A DNA stretch of 49,566 nucleotides from Pseudomonas nabeulensis (GCF_004682045.1 NZ_QUZT01000053.1:1-49566); one strand, 5' to 3'. Shown: positions 25,158-34,176, counted from the stretch's first letter. Notes: generated from the sequence alone by a model not told the origin. Made by a program: numbers and translations.

Positions 25158-25778
25158 CTACACCACACCTTCTTGTCCGAGCAAAAACTGCGCAAAATCG
25201 TCGGCGGCAGGCAGGCCCTGGCACCGTGACAAACCCGGCGGAATCCGTTCCGAACCCCGCCCCCACCACAGGCTGGCGCCCACACAGGCCTGTGCGGCCA
25301 GGGCATTCATTCGGCCCAAGGGCTCCGTGGCAGCCACCGCTGGCTCACTCGGCGGAACCCCCAGCGCGTCGACGCCCGCGTTAAAGCCTTCAAAGGTCGC
25401 GCCCGCGTCCAGCGTGCTGAGCAACAGCGCTTCGGCCTGTTCAAACCAGGCGTCCGGACCGCCCACCAGCGAAGCCGGATTGCTGTCGTGATCCAGCAGC
25501 GCCACCACCGCCAGCGGAAAGTAGCGCCCGACCCGATCAATGCTCGGCATCACCACCCCCACCGCCGCCTCCGGCCCGCACACACCCGGCGCCAGCACAA
25601 AGCGCCACAACGGGCTGACCAGGTACGCATTGAGCCATTCACCACCCAGGCGGTTCTGGGTGGCGAGCAAACCTGCCGCCAGCCAACTGTCCCACGGGCC
25701 GATAAAACTCTGGGGCAAGCCACGGCTGACAAAGTCCCCGCGGCTGGCCAACTTGCCGTAAAAACCCAACGTCGTCAT
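25158..25778 (-). CDS. tagF: T6SS regulator TagF (ImpM family)
   Basis: TagF is a cytoplasmic repressor of the T6SS that works after translation and, in P. aeruginosa, independently of the phosphorylation pathway. The 206-residue product starts at the ATG at 25778, which overlaps the tssM stop by 4 bp. It opens with GFYGKLASRGDFVSRGLPQSF (the longest family-conserved part, described here by its first residues) and has a middle with VVMPSIDRVGRYFPL. The frame upstream of this ATG reads into tssM and is not part of it. It is adjacent to pppA and ppkA, so both kinds of control are encoded together. Confidence 0.88.
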   Translation of the reverse strand: MTTLGFYGKLASRGDFVSRGLPQSFIGPWDSWLAAGLLATQNRLGGEWLNAYLVSPLWRFVLAPGVCGPEAAVGVVMPSIDRVGRYFPLAVVALLDHDSNPASLVGGPDAWFEQAEALLLSTLDAGATFEGFNAGVDALGVPPSEPAVAATEPLGRMNALAAQACVGASLWWGRGSERIPPGLSRCQGLPAADDFAQFLLGQEGVV

Positions 25779-28700
25779 AGCCGCTCCGGCAGGCTGAACC
25801 CGCTGAGCACGCGACTCTTGAACGGGTTGAACGCACTGTTGGCGCGCAGCTCGTAAGCGATGCTCGCGCCGTCGACCCGCAGGCGCAGGTTGAATCGGTC
25901 CGGCGAATTGCCGGCCGTCAGGTCCGATTGCTCCAGCAGGCGAAACCAGGCCCACGGCCCGTCCAGGGTCACACCGGAACGGCCACTGGCGGCAGGCGGC
26001 ATGATGGATATACGCACCACACCGATGCTGCCGGGGTTCGGCCATTGCATCGCCACCGGGCGGCTGGGGCCGTGGTCGTAGCTCAGTTGCTGGCCGTCGA
26101 GGTCGAGCAGGAACTGGGTAATGGTCGGGTCCATCGATACCGGCTTGAGCTCAAAACGCACGATGGGCTGCGTGCCGCCGGCGCGGAAAAACGCGTCACG
26201 AATCGTCGCCGCCCGCTGGAAGGTTTGCAGCACACCCGGCGAGATCCCCAGTTTCTGTGCCGCGCCCGGCTGCCAGCGCCAGGTCTGCGCGGACGTGTCC
26301 ACGTAAGGTTGCAGGTATTTGCGGAAGTAGTTGTCCATCACCCCGCCCACGCCGAAGAACTGGCCGAAGTCATCCAGGGTGGCGTCCCGCGCACTGCCCG
26401 GTGCCAGCGGGTAACGGCCGGCCAACGACTGGCGATACACGTTGACCACTTCACTCATCCAGGCCGCGTTCAGTTGGTTACGCACCCCGCCCATCATGCT
26501 GTTGGTGGTGGAGTTGACTACCGACTTGACCATGCCCTGCACCAGCGGCGGCTGGCGTTCGGCGTTCAGGCTGACCCGCGTGGCCGCCGCTGCCGCCTGG
26601 TTCTTCGCCTCACCGAGCAACGCATCGCCGCTGGCGCCGACCATGGCGCTGACCTGCACATACAGCGCGTTCATGTCCGACAGCAGGCCGTCGATAGCCG
26701 CCGGTTCACCTTCGTTTTTGCTGACGATGCTGTTGAGTTCGGCAAAGTGCGCGGTCACCGGATCATCCGCGGCCTGCGGCGCGTTGGCCGTCGGTTGCTC
26801 CTGGCCGAGCAGGCTGCCGAGGCGCTCCTTGAGCTTGTCGACACCGCCTTCGACCGGCACGCCTTTGGCCGCCAACTGGCGCTCTTCGGCTTGCAGATCG
26901 GTTTCCTTGGCCACCGCCACCAGCAGTTTTTTCAACGGCGAGGTCGGCCCGGAAATCACCCGCAGTACATCGGCGGCCTGGGCCACGCTGGTGATCGGCA
27001 CGAAGTCGATATCCGCCAGCAAGGCATCCCATTGGCGCTGGTAATCCTGGAAGTACAGGCGGCGCACATCCCCGGCCAGGCTGACCACATTCTGTTGATC
27101 GGCCTGCTCATGGCCCAACACCCATTGCTCTTCAGCGAGGGTGCCGGTCTGGTTCAGGCTGCTCAGCAGGAACGCCTGGCGATAACCCTTGGCGGTGAAG
27201 AACCCGCTCAGCGGCTCGCCCAACGGCTTGCCGCTCTTGCGGCTGAACACCAACGCAGCGTCACGGCCAGCGGCTTCATTGAGACGGAAATCCGGGATGC
27301 CGTCGGGCAGCTTCTGGCGCTTGACCCGGTCGTACACACGCTGAGCCACCGGCAGCTGTTGCAACTGGCGGCGCAGGTCATCGATCAGTCGTGGGTCAAG
27401 GCGCGCATTCGGCGGGTGACGCTCGAACAGCGCCTGCAAGTGCCCAGCCAACGCCTGGCGCTGATCGGCCGGCAGGTCGCGGGGCAGGTTGCGGTCCCAG
27501 TCGAGGGCGATCCAGGCCTTGATGAAGTCCGGGTCGTAATGCTCGGCATCGGCGAGCATCAAGTACGCCTTGAGGCCTTCGTAGAGGAAGTCGGAGTTGC
27601 CGCCGCCGTGCAGTTGTTCTTCGATACGCGTCACCAAACGCGGCGCGAATACCGCAATCAACAACTTGCGGTAGACGCTGGCGGACTCGGCTTCGAGCAT
27701 ATCGCCCTGGTACAGACCAAGGCCCTCGGACCAGCTCGGCGAATCCCCCGCCAGGTTCTTCACCGCATTGAGCAACGGCAGCACAGCAAGGACTTCACGC
27801 TGCGCCGGGCTCAGGCTCTGCACGGCCTGGCCCAGCGGCGCGACCTTCTGGTCGACCTGGGCGATATACGCCTGGTTGGCGCGATAACTCACCCACCACA
27901 AGCCACTGACCACCACCACCAACGCCACGGTGGCGGCGAGCACGCCGCGTGCGATCCATTTGCGGCGACGCTCGACCTTGGGATTCACCCCGACCAAACC
28001 ACGCTCGGCAAACGCCACCGCAGTGAACAGTTTTTCGATGAAGTAGCTGCGCCCGGTGCCGCTCTGGCGTGCCAGGTGCTGGCGGTCCAGGTTCATGCTC
28101 TGGGCCATGGCGCCGATCAGTCGATCAATCGGGCTGCCTTCCTGGGTGCCGCTGGTGAAGTACACGCCGCGCAGCAATACGCGCTCTTCGAAGGCATTGG
28201 GTTTGAACACACCTTCAAGGAAGCTTTGCAGGCAGTCCTTCAGCGCGCCGAACTGTTGCGGGAAGCCGTAGATCAGGTCGCGCCGCGCCGGGTCACGCTC
28301 CTGTTGCAGACGCTCCACCAAACGTTCGTTGAGGCGTTGCTCCAGCCCGGCGAATTCGCTTTGCAGGTGGGCCAGTGGACTGTCGCTGTTTTTGCCGTCG
28401 TCGAGGGCAAAGGTCATGCCCCACACCTGGGCGCGGTCTTCCTTGCTCAGGTTGTCGAAAAACTCCATAAAGCCCGGCACCAGGTCGAGCTTGGTCAGCA
28501 TCAGGTAGATCGGGAAACGCACGCCCAACTGGGTGTACAGCTCCTGGATACGCAGGCGAATCGCGGCGGCGTGGGCGGCGCGTTCGGCGTCGGTGCCCAG
28601 CAGCAAATCCGAGAGGCTGATGGCAATGAACGCACCGTCGATGGGACGGCGCGAGCGTTGCTTTTTCAGCAGGTCGAGAAAGCCCAGCCACGCGGCTTTG

Positions 28701-29275
28701 TCCACCGTGGAGTTGCTGTCCTGGGTGGTGTAGCGGCCAGCGGTGTCGAGCAACACGGCTTGATCGGTAAACCACCAATCGCAGTTGCGCGTACCGCCGA
28801 CGCCCCGCACGGCACCCGCGCCCAATTGCGCGGCCAACGGAAAGTGCAGGCCGGAATTGACCAACGCGGTGGTCTTGCCCGAACCCGGCGGGCCGATGAT
28901 CACGTACCACGGCAGCTCATACAGATTGCGGCGTTCATCGCCGCCGAGCTTGGCCTTTTTCAGCAACGCCAACGCTTCGTCCATGCGCTGACGCAGGGTG
29001 GTGAGTTCTTCGGCGGTGGCCACGCTATTGGGATCGGCCGGGGTTTCGGCGGCCAGGCTGCGCATCACTTCGGCGGCTTGGCGCCGCGCCTGAATGAGGC
29101 GGAACACGCGGTAGGCGAGCCACACCGCGAACACCAGGATGATCAGCGCCCAGCGGCGCCCTTCCGGCACCAATACGTCAAGCAACGGCCCGACAAACCA
29201 GATGATCAGGCTCAGGGCGATCAGCCCCAGCACGGGGATCACCCAGCGAATCATAAAACTGAAAAACGCCTTCAC
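25775..29275 (-). CDS. tssM: T6SS membrane-complex protein TssM (IcmF)
   Basis: TssM spans the inner membrane, contacts TssL and reaches TssJ in the periplasm to form the trans-envelope complex. The 1166-residue protein has two N-terminal helices (about 10-28 and 41-57), a cytoplasmic NTPase-like domain with Walker A GPPGSGKT (128-135), a third helix near residue 440, and a long periplasmic part that ends with the conserved beta-rich domain (FELKPVSMDPTITQFLLDLD near the end). The Walker A is intact, as in the class of TssM proteins that bind nucleotide. It overlaps tssL and tagF by 4 bp each. A long opposite-strand frame of over 1200 codons is only a GC-bias shadow. Confidence 0.97.
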   Translation of the reverse strand: MKAFFSFMIRWVIPVLGLIALSLIIWFVGPLLDVLVPEGRRWALIILVFAVWLAYRVFRLIQARRQAAEVMRSLAAETPADPNSVATAEELTTLRQRMDEALALLKKAKLGGDERRNLYELPWYVIIGPPGSGKTTALVNSGLHFPLAAQLGAGAVRGVGGTRNCDWWFTDQAVLLDTAGRYTTQDSNSTVDKAAWLGFLDLLKKQRSRRPIDGAFIAISLSDLLLGTDAERAAHAAAIRLRIQELYTQLGVRFPIYLMLTKLDLVPGFMEFFDNLSKEDRAQVWGMTFALDDGKNSDSPLAHLQSEFAGLEQRLNERLVERLQQERDPARRDLIYGFPQQFGALKDCLQSFLEGVFKPNAFEERVLLRGVYFTSGTQEGSPIDRLIGAMAQSMNLDRQHLARQSGTGRSYFIEKLFTAVAFAERGLVGVNPKVERRRKWIARGVLAATVALVVVVSGLWWVSYRANQAYIAQVDQKVAPLGQAVQSLSPAQREVLAVLPLLNAVKNLAGDSPSWSEGLGLYQGDMLEAESASVYRKLLIAVFAPRLVTRIEEQLHGGGNSDFLYEGLKAYLMLADAEHYDPDFIKAWIALDWDRNLPRDLPADQRQALAGHLQALFERHPPNARLDPRLIDDLRRQLQQLPVAQRVYDRVKRQKLPDGIPDFRLNEAAGRDAALVFSRKSGKPLGEPLSGFFTAKGYRQAFLLSSLNQTGTLAEEQWVLGHEQADQQNVVSLAGDVRRLYFQDYQRQWDALLADIDFVPITSVAQAADVLRVISGPTSPLKKLLVAVAKETDLQAEERQLAAKGVPVEGGVDKLKERLGSLLGQEQPTANAPQAADDPVTAHFAELNSIVSKNEGEPAAIDGLLSDMNALYVQVSAMVGASGDALLGEAKNQAAAAATRVSLNAERQPPLVQGMVKSVVNSTTNSMMGGVRNQLNAAWMSEVVNVYRQSLAGRYPLAPGSARDATLDDFGQFFGVGGVMDNYFRKYLQPYVDTSAQTWRWQPGAAQKLGISPGVLQTFQRAATIRDAFFRAGGTQPIVRFELKPVSMDPTITQFLLDLDGQQLSYDHGPSRPVAMQWPNPGSIGVVRISIMPPAASGRSGVTLDGPWAWFRLLEQSDLTAGNSPDRFNLRLRVDGASIAYELRANSAFNPFKSRVLSGFSLPERL

Positions 29276-30561
29276 TCGACGCCCTCCGCCAATACGGTGA
29301 TTTCAACCCGACGATTGCGGGCGCGGCCTTCGGCTGTGCTGTTAGTGGCCACCGGCTCCGTGTCGCTGCGCCCTTCGGCGCTGAAACGATCGGCCTGGCC
29401 AGTCTTGGCTGCGAGCATTTCCAGCACCGACTTGGCCCGCGCTTCCGACAACGCCCAGTTGGACGGAAAGCGCAGGGTGGCAATCGGGCGGTTATCGCTA
29501 TGCCCGGTGACGCGTACCTGGCCCTTCACCTTGCGAATGGCATCGGCGATGCGCAGCATCAGCGGCTGGTAGTCATCGACAATGCTGGAGCTGGCAGAGG
29601 CGAATAGCTCGTCGCCACGGATGGTGACCACGGAGCGGTCCACTGCATCTTCCACGGCCACGCGACCGGCCTTGATATCTTCGACGAGGAAGCCCGCCAG
29701 ACGCGGGCGCTCGACCACCTTGGGCTGCGCCACCGGACGGTCAATGGCCTGCACCGGGATCTCGCCCAGGGCGTGAATGCTCTTGAACACCGGCTCCGCA
29801 TCCGACGCCAGCTTGAGACGCAAGCCAAACAACAGCGCCAGCAACAGCGCCACGCCAATCGCCACGGCGATCCACGGCGGCATGAATTGCGCCAGGCGGT
29901 CCCGCGCTACGGTCACGCCGCGCCAGTGGGGCGACAACTCGCGTTCGTGTTCGCCACGGGCGCTGCGAATCGCCGCAGCGGTGCGCTCACGCAGCGCTTC
30001 CAATTGGCTGCGGCCGTCGTTCATCACACGGTAGCGGCCTTCGAACCCCAGGCACATGCACAGGTACAACAGTTCCAGCAGGTACAGGCGTTCCCGTGGA
30101 CTTTGCAGGCAGTGGTCGAGCAACTGGAAGACTTTTTCGCCGCCCCAGGCTTCGTTGTGCACGGTGATCAGCAGGCTCTGCTTGCCCCAGTCACTGGTGC
30201 TGCCCCATGGCGTGCTCAGTACCGCTTCATCGAGGGCGGTGCACAGCGCGTAGCGGGCCAACAGCACCTCATTGCGCGCCACACCGGCGGCTTCGGCGCG
30301 TTCTTCGAACTGGCGCAGGTACGCCAGCAATTGCGCACGCAGGCTGGCCGGCGCCGGGTGGGCGATGGTGTTGCGCAGGCGGGTCAGCAACGCCAGCAAT
30401 GGGCCGGCGGCGCTTTCCAGCGGGTTGAGGCCCTGGCCCTTGCCGGTGAGCATCGGCGCGGCCGGCATCGACAAAGGCGCAGGCTCGGCACGCGCAGGTT
30501 CCGGCGCACGGCCACCGGGGCGCGGCATGAACTGGGTGCGGTCGTCATCATTGGGGTGCAT
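29272..30561 (-). CDS. tssL: T6SS membrane-complex protein TssL with OmpA-like domain
   Basis: TssL is the inner-membrane partner of TssM and links the complex to the baseplate. The 429-residue protein has a Pro-rich start, the DotU/IcmH domain (about 45-225, with RYALCTALDEAVLSTPWG), a single helix at about 230-249 and a C-terminal OmpA-like peptidoglycan-binding domain (about 305-425) with VTGHSDNRPI, NWALSEARA and GRARNRRVEI. The fused OmpA domain anchors the complex to the wall, so no separate TagL-type protein is needed. It starts at the ATG at 30561, 6 bp after the tssK stop. Confidence 0.95.
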   Translation of the reverse strand: MHPNDDDRTQFMPRPGGRAPEPARAEPAPLSMPAAPMLTGKGQGLNPLESAAGPLLALLTRLRNTIAHPAPASLRAQLLAYLRQFEERAEAAGVARNEVLLARYALCTALDEAVLSTPWGSTSDWGKQSLLITVHNEAWGGEKVFQLLDHCLQSPRERLYLLELLYLCMCLGFEGRYRVMNDGRSQLEALRERTAAAIRSARGEHERELSPHWRGVTVARDRLAQFMPPWIAVAIGVALLLALLFGLRLKLASDAEPVFKSIHALGEIPVQAIDRPVAQPKVVERPRLAGFLVEDIKAGRVAVEDAVDRSVVTIRGDELFASASSSIVDDYQPLMLRIADAIRKVKGQVRVTGHSDNRPIATLRFPSNWALSEARAKSVLEMLAAKTGQADRFSAEGRSDTEPVATNSTAEGRARNRRVEITVLAEGVE

Positions 30562-30567
30562 CGCGGA

Positions 30568-31902
30568 TTATCCTCGGATCGCCCAGAAGGCCAGGTTCAA
30601 GCCCGGGAATTGCCCGGCGATATGGAAGGCAAAACCACCGGAGTTGCCCAGCTGTTGCCAGGCCTCGCTGCCACGATCCAGCTCGTAGTAGGTGGAACCG
30701 GCGTGATACGGCAGTTGGCGCGGCGCCACCGGCAGCGGCAATAGGCTGATGCCCGGCAGTTGCAGGTTGACCAGGTCGCGGATGTGCTCCACCGAGCCGA
30801 CTTTGCTCTGCTGGCCGAAGCGTGCGCGCAGGGTTTCGCCGGGCACATCGGCCCGCACCACCAGGATGAAACTGGCGCTGTCGAGCAGGGTCTTGTCGGC
30901 CAGCATCGCCACGTGCACGCCGTAGGCTTTCTCCACAATCGGGATCGGCGTGGCCTTGCTGTCGATCAGCATCGACAGCGCTTCGCGCAACGCCGCCATC
31001 ACCGGGGCGAAGCTCAGGGCCAGATCGTCGTGTTGGTACTGGGGGTATTCCTGCGGGCGGCGGCCCGAAGTGGAGAAGGTGGAGAACTCACCGGCCAGGC
31101 TTACCAGTTCGCTGAAAAACCGCTCCGGATGCAGCGGGCTCAATTGGCTCAGGTGCTGGATCAGCGGCTGCGCACGGTTGACCAGTTGCAGCAGCATGAA
31201 GTCGGCAATCTCCGAAGCGCCGCCAGCGCCGGATGCCACCACGCGCCCGGCCAGGGCTTCGCCACGCTGGTGCAGCAGGCCCAGCAGTTCGCTGCGAAAC
31301 GCCGTCAGCGGTTTGCTCGCGGCCACGTCCAGAACGGGCGGGATGTACGTGTCGTCGAGGACCAAGGCACGGTCGGCGCGTTTTTCCTTGATGCGCACCA
31401 GGCCGATGGCGGCATAGTCGCTGACGCCGTCCTGGGCCGTCAGCAGGCGCAGGGCACGGAAGCCGACGGCCACCGGTGCACGGTTCTCGAACGGCGCGTT
31501 GTCGTCACGCACTTCGCGTACCTGGCTGACATAGCGTGCGGCTTCCAACGCTTCGCCCTCGTCCACGGTGTCGCGGGCGCCGGCACGCTTGAGCGGCAGG
31601 GCCAGGTACACCAGGCCATCGCGCAGGTTGTCGTCAATATTCAGCGGGCTGGGCGCCAGGTCATCCTGGGGGATATTGAACGGGGTGCCATCGGGCAACA
31701 GGCCGCGCGCCGAGACAATCGCCAACTTGCCCTGGGCCAGCAAGCCCTGGTCGATCAGCAATTCGGAAAAGCCCCAACTGCCGGCGGACAACGGACGGCT
31801 GCGGGCGTCGATCAGGTTTTCCAGGTAACGGTCATGCTGCTGGAAGTGCTGCGTTCCGATGAACATGCCTTCCGACCAGACCACGCGATTGTTCCAGGAC
31901 AT
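30568..31902 (-). CDS. tssK: T6SS baseplate protein TssK
   Basis: TssK connects the baseplate wedge (TssEFG) to the membrane complex. The 444-residue protein opens with NRVVWSEGMFIGTQHFQQHDRYLE, of which WSEGMF-x-x-TQHFQQHD is the family hallmark. The middle contains HPERFFSELVSLAGEFSTF, also conserved. It is trimeric in homologues. The ATG at 31902 has a GGAG site 5 bp before it. It lies 18 bp downstream of tssJ and 6 bp upstream of tssL. Confidence 0.96.
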   Translation of the reverse strand: MSWNNRVVWSEGMFIGTQHFQQHDRYLENLIDARSRPLSAGSWGFSELLIDQGLLAQGKLAIVSARGLLPDGTPFNIPQDDLAPSPLNIDDNLRDGLVYLALPLKRAGARDTVDEGEALEAARYVSQVREVRDDNAPFENRAPVAVGFRALRLLTAQDGVSDYAAIGLVRIKEKRADRALVLDDTYIPPVLDVAASKPLTAFRSELLGLLHQRGEALAGRVVASGAGGASEIADFMLLQLVNRAQPLIQHLSQLSPLHPERFFSELVSLAGEFSTFSTSGRRPQEYPQYQHDDLALSFAPVMAALREALSMLIDSKATPIPIVEKAYGVHVAMLADKTLLDSASFILVVRADVPGETLRARFGQQSKVGSVEHIRDLVNLQLPGISLLPLPVAPRQLPYHAGSTYYELDRGSEAWQQLGNSGGFAFHIAGQFPGLNLAFWAIRG

Positions 31903-31920
31903 GGGGGCTCCGATTGCTTC

Positions 31921-32430
31921 TTAGTGGGCAGGGCTGGATGGGGGAACCACGACGTCGGCGCGCACCGCACGCACATCGAGGCTGATCTGGTATTCGGTGT
32001 ATTGGCGCGGCGGTACGCTGACCACCGTGCGCCACTGGGCGCGGTCCAGCTCGCGATAGCCCACCAACAAACCGATCTGGCGGGTGGACGGGTCGAGGTC
32101 GCGCTGAATGCTCAATTGCTGGCCGGGTTGCACCACCACTTCGTCCTGGTCCAGCAGGTCCAGGCCCAGGGTGGATTGCGCACGGTCAGCCAGGGAGAAG
32201 TAATCGGAACGAGCGAAGGTGGCGGCGTTTTTCAGTTCGAAGATGCGCACCCGCACCGGCGCGGGCTGGCCGCTGGCACCGGGGTTGAGCCCGTCGATGG
32301 CGTGAAAGTGCAGCTCAATGGCGGCAGTGTCCGCATCGGCCTCGGCAGCCGCGTCGGGTTTGGCGGCATCGTTGGCACACGCCGTCAGCAGAAGCAGTGT
32401 GGCGACTGCGAGTAAAAACCTGGGAATCAT
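31921..32430 (-). CDS. tssJ: T6SS outer-membrane lipoprotein TssJ
   Basis: TssJ is anchored in the outer membrane and binds the periplasmic end of TssM. The 169-residue precursor has the lipobox LLTA-C, with lipidated Cys18 and Ala at +2, so outer-membrane sorting is expected. The mature part has the transthyretin-like features PVRVRIFELKNAATFARSDY and the C-terminal strand QYTEYQISLDVRAV. The mature N-terminus is acidic and Ala-rich. It is 52 bp after tagH and 18 bp before tssK. Confidence 0.95.
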   Translation of the reverse strand: MIPRFLLAVATLLLLTACANDAAKPDAAAEADADTAAIELHFHAIDGLNPGASGQPAPVRVRIFELKNAATFARSDYFSLADRAQSTLGLDLLDQDEVVVQPGQQLSIQRDLDPSTRQIGLLVGYRELDRAQWRTVVSVPPRQYTEYQISLDVRAVRADVVVPPSSPAH

Positions 32431-32482
32431 CCTTCGTCCTCAATGACGTACTTGGCTATCCGTTGAATCCATGTGTTGCGGG

Positions 32483-33781
32483 TCAGCGCCGCTGCCGGGC
32501 GCTGTGTTCTTCGTAGGCTCGGCTGAATTCGCGGCCGAACAGGTCCTGGAAATCTTCCTGGGCCTCGCGGGAAATATTGCTGTAGAGCTCGGTGAACTGC
32601 TGCCAGTACTGGGCCTGGCGCGAGCCGTTGAAAATGCTCGACAGCCCGCCCGGCTTGCCCATGCGCTCTTCCAGCTGCGCCGGTTCGAAACGTGTGAGCA
32701 GGTGCTTGATCGCGGCCTCCACCCCAGCCATCACCGCCAACTGGTGGGCGCGCAAATCGTTGAAACTGTCGCGCACGGCGGCATCGGGCGCCATAAACGC
32801 CTGGTTGCCGTGACGTAGCAACAGCAGTAACGCTTCCTCGGCATTCGGGGCGAATTTCAACGGATTGTTTTCAGCAGGCTGGATCATCGTCTGCTGCATG
32901 CGGAACTCGCCCTTGAGGCTGGCGCGGGCGCGCAGCACGTCGATCAAGCCTTCGACCATCAGGCGGTAGCTGCGGCCGATGTTTTCCATTTGCGCTTCGG
33001 CCTGAACGGCGTCCAGGCGCAGGTGGTCAAGGCCGGCACCACGCAGGAAGGCTTGCAGGAGGTCGGGTTGCGCCTGGGCTTCAGCCACCGGCGACGGTTG
33101 CACGACCGGTGCTGGAGGGGGCGGCGGTGCGGGCACAGGGACGGCGGGTGCGTCGCCGAACAGGTCCCAGTCTTCGGGAATCACCGACGCCGACGCCACG
33201 GGTTTCTCCACCACAACCGGGGTCGGCGGACGGAAATCGTGCTGCTCAGGCGGCACATGATCGGCCACGGTCGCCGGCGGCACGGCAGTGGGGCTGAGGA
33301 AGTCGAACAGGTCCGGCAGGGTGTCCATCGACGAGGCGCCCTGGAACTGCGGCGCGATCACCGGCTGTGGCGGTGGCGGACTGGCCACGGCGCCCATCAG
33401 CGCCTCGAAGCTGTTCGGCGAATCGCCGGCAAACGCCTGGCTGTCGACGGCCTGCACGTTGAAGTCGATACGCGCCTGGATCTCGTAGTCGCCGATGCGG
33501 ATCAACTCGCCATTTTGCAACAGCTCGCTATTCCCCCGGCGCATGCGAATACCGGCGTTTACCAACTCCACACCATTTGTACTGTTATCGGTTAAATAAT
33601 AACGGCCATCTTTGTATTGAATAACGCAATGTTGCGAGGAGACCAGCCGCTCTGGATCAGGCAATACCCAGTCATTATCGGAACTGCGGCCAATAGCCAT
33701 CGAGCCCTGATTCATGGACTTCTCGGGGCATTGCCCAGGGGTAATCTTGTGATAACTAGTGATAGTCAAACACAGCGACAT
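32483..33781 (-). CDS. tagH: T6SS FHA-domain protein TagH (Fha1)
   Basis: TagH is the substrate of PpkA: once phosphorylated on a threonine it binds phosphopeptide through its FHA domain and promotes assembly. The 432-residue protein has the FHA domain at about residues 25-110, with GRSSDNDWVLPDPERLVSSQH and LTDNSTNGVELV; the phosphothreonine-binding R, S and N positions are present. A Pro/Ala-rich linker from about 135 to 240 leads to a C-terminal helical domain that is conserved in ImpI/TagH proteins. The phosphorylated threonine cannot be assigned from the sequence alone. It is the first gene of the minus-strand operon, with AAGGAGG before the ATG. Confidence 0.95.
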   Translation of the reverse strand: MSLCLTITSYHKITPGQCPEKSMNQGSMAIGRSSDNDWVLPDPERLVSSQHCVIQYKDGRYYLTDNSTNGVELVNAGIRMRRGNSELLQNGELIRIGDYEIQARIDFNVQAVDSQAFAGDSPNSFEALMGAVASPPPPQPVIAPQFQGASSMDTLPDLFDFLSPTAVPPATVADHVPPEQHDFRPPTPVVVEKPVASASVIPEDWDLFGDAPAVPVPAPPPPPAPVVQPSPVAEAQAQPDLLQAFLRGAGLDHLRLDAVQAEAQMENIGRSYRLMVEGLIDVLRARASLKGEFRMQQTMIQPAENNPLKFAPNAEEALLLLLRHGNQAFMAPDAAVRDSFNDLRAHQLAVMAGVEAAIKHLLTRFEPAQLEERMGKPGGLSSIFNGSRQAQYWQQFTELYSNISREAQEDFQDLFGREFSRAYEEHSARQRR

Positions 33782-34004
33782 CTTGCCTCCTTGCTGATAC
33801 TTCGCGCGCGGTCGATTTCCGGGACGATGGTTCCAGAAAGGTCCTCGTCACGCCCTGCAATCGACCCTCTACAAACCCGTCAATGCCAGCATGATCGCTG
33901 ATCTTAACCGGGCTCTATGACAAAAATCCTGTCCCGGTGCGCCGTTCGACCCACCAGTCGTGCAGGTTGTTAAATACCGCACATCTGTCACAAAGGGCGA
34001 ATAG

Positions 34005-34025
34005 CTTACCTTGACAAGGCGTAAG
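34005..34025. promoter_or_regulatory. Imperfect dyad, possible operator
   Basis: CTTAC-C-TTG pairs with CAAGGC-GTAAG: five and four matching bases on each side, with two extra bases on the right. It overlaps a TTGACA hexamer (34011-34016). No -10 follows at the right spacing, so the hexamer is unlikely to be a -35. Confidence 0.35.
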
Positions 34026-34064
34026 TACTACACCAAAAATGCACAACTTCTCAGATACCAGTGA

Positions 34065-34080
34065 TGGCACACTAGTGGCA
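34065..34080 (+). promoter_or_regulatory. Sigma54-like promoter upstream of tssA
   Basis: TGGCACACTAGTGGCA fits the spacing of the -24/-12 consensus TGGCACG-N4-TTGCW, with 10 of 12 defined positions matching; the GG and GC are exactly 10 bases apart. The start of transcription would be near 34091, about 86 bases before the GTG. A sigma70 reading (ATGGCA, 18-bp spacer, TATATG) matches four of six at each hexamer and is a rival. Confidence 0.45.
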
Positions 34081-34156
34081 TCTTGCTTATATGACTGAGA
34101 AAACATGCAAAGTTCCTCGCGCAACTAATGCATGAATTGTCCGCGCTCTAGCGGGC

Positions 34157-34170
34157 TGATAAGGAGATCA
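34157..34170 (+). promoter_or_regulatory. RsmA/CsrA-type stem-loop over the tssA ribosome-binding site
   Basis: TGAT-AAGGAG-ATCA forms a 4-bp stem with the hexaloop AAGGAG. The loop holds the ANGGA motif preferred by CsrA/RsmA proteins and is also the Shine-Dalgarno of tssA, 10 bases before GTG at 34177. Binding there would block translation. The RNA and geometry are seen; RsmA/RsmE binding is inferred, although RsmA is known to repress the homologous gene in P. aeruginosa. Confidence 0.55.
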
Positions 34171-34176
34171 ATTTCA

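Larger units (their letters stand above)
33782..34176. promoter_or_regulatory. Divergent control region between tagH and tssA
   Basis: This 395-bp gap holds no credible gene. On the minus side the tagH leader carries GGA motifs (CTGGA, CCGGA and the SD AAGGAGG), a possible RsmA target. On the plus side there are an imperfect dyad at 34005-34025, a sigma54-like site at 34065-34080, a short pair TCTCAG/CTGAGA at 34049-34054 and 34095-34100, and an RsmA-type hairpin at 34157-34170. A 69-codon minus-strand frame (TTG start at 34124) has no recognisable features. In P. aeruginosa both flanking mRNAs are controlled by RsmA, which makes the same plausible here. Confidence 0.7.

Noticed and set aside
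25928..29572. Very long plus-strand frame (1214 codons) opposite tssM and part of tssL
   Set aside because: It lacks family motifs, has no ribosome-binding site and follows the third-position GC bias of the tssM gene on the other strand. Similar shadows occur opposite spoT (4979-7063) and tssF (38276-40516).
34011..34016. TTGACA as the tssA -35 box
   Set aside because: No -10-like hexamer lies 16-18 bp downstream (CCAAAA/CAAAAA at those spacings).
33915..34124. 69-codon minus-strand frame in the tagH-tssA gap
   Set aside because: It starts with TTG without a ribosome-binding site, matches no family and lies across the region expected to hold promoter elements.
34132..34176. Upstream ATG as the tssA start
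   Set aside because: It lies before the AAGGAG site and its 15 residues are unlike the TssA N-terminus; GTG at 34177 fits both.
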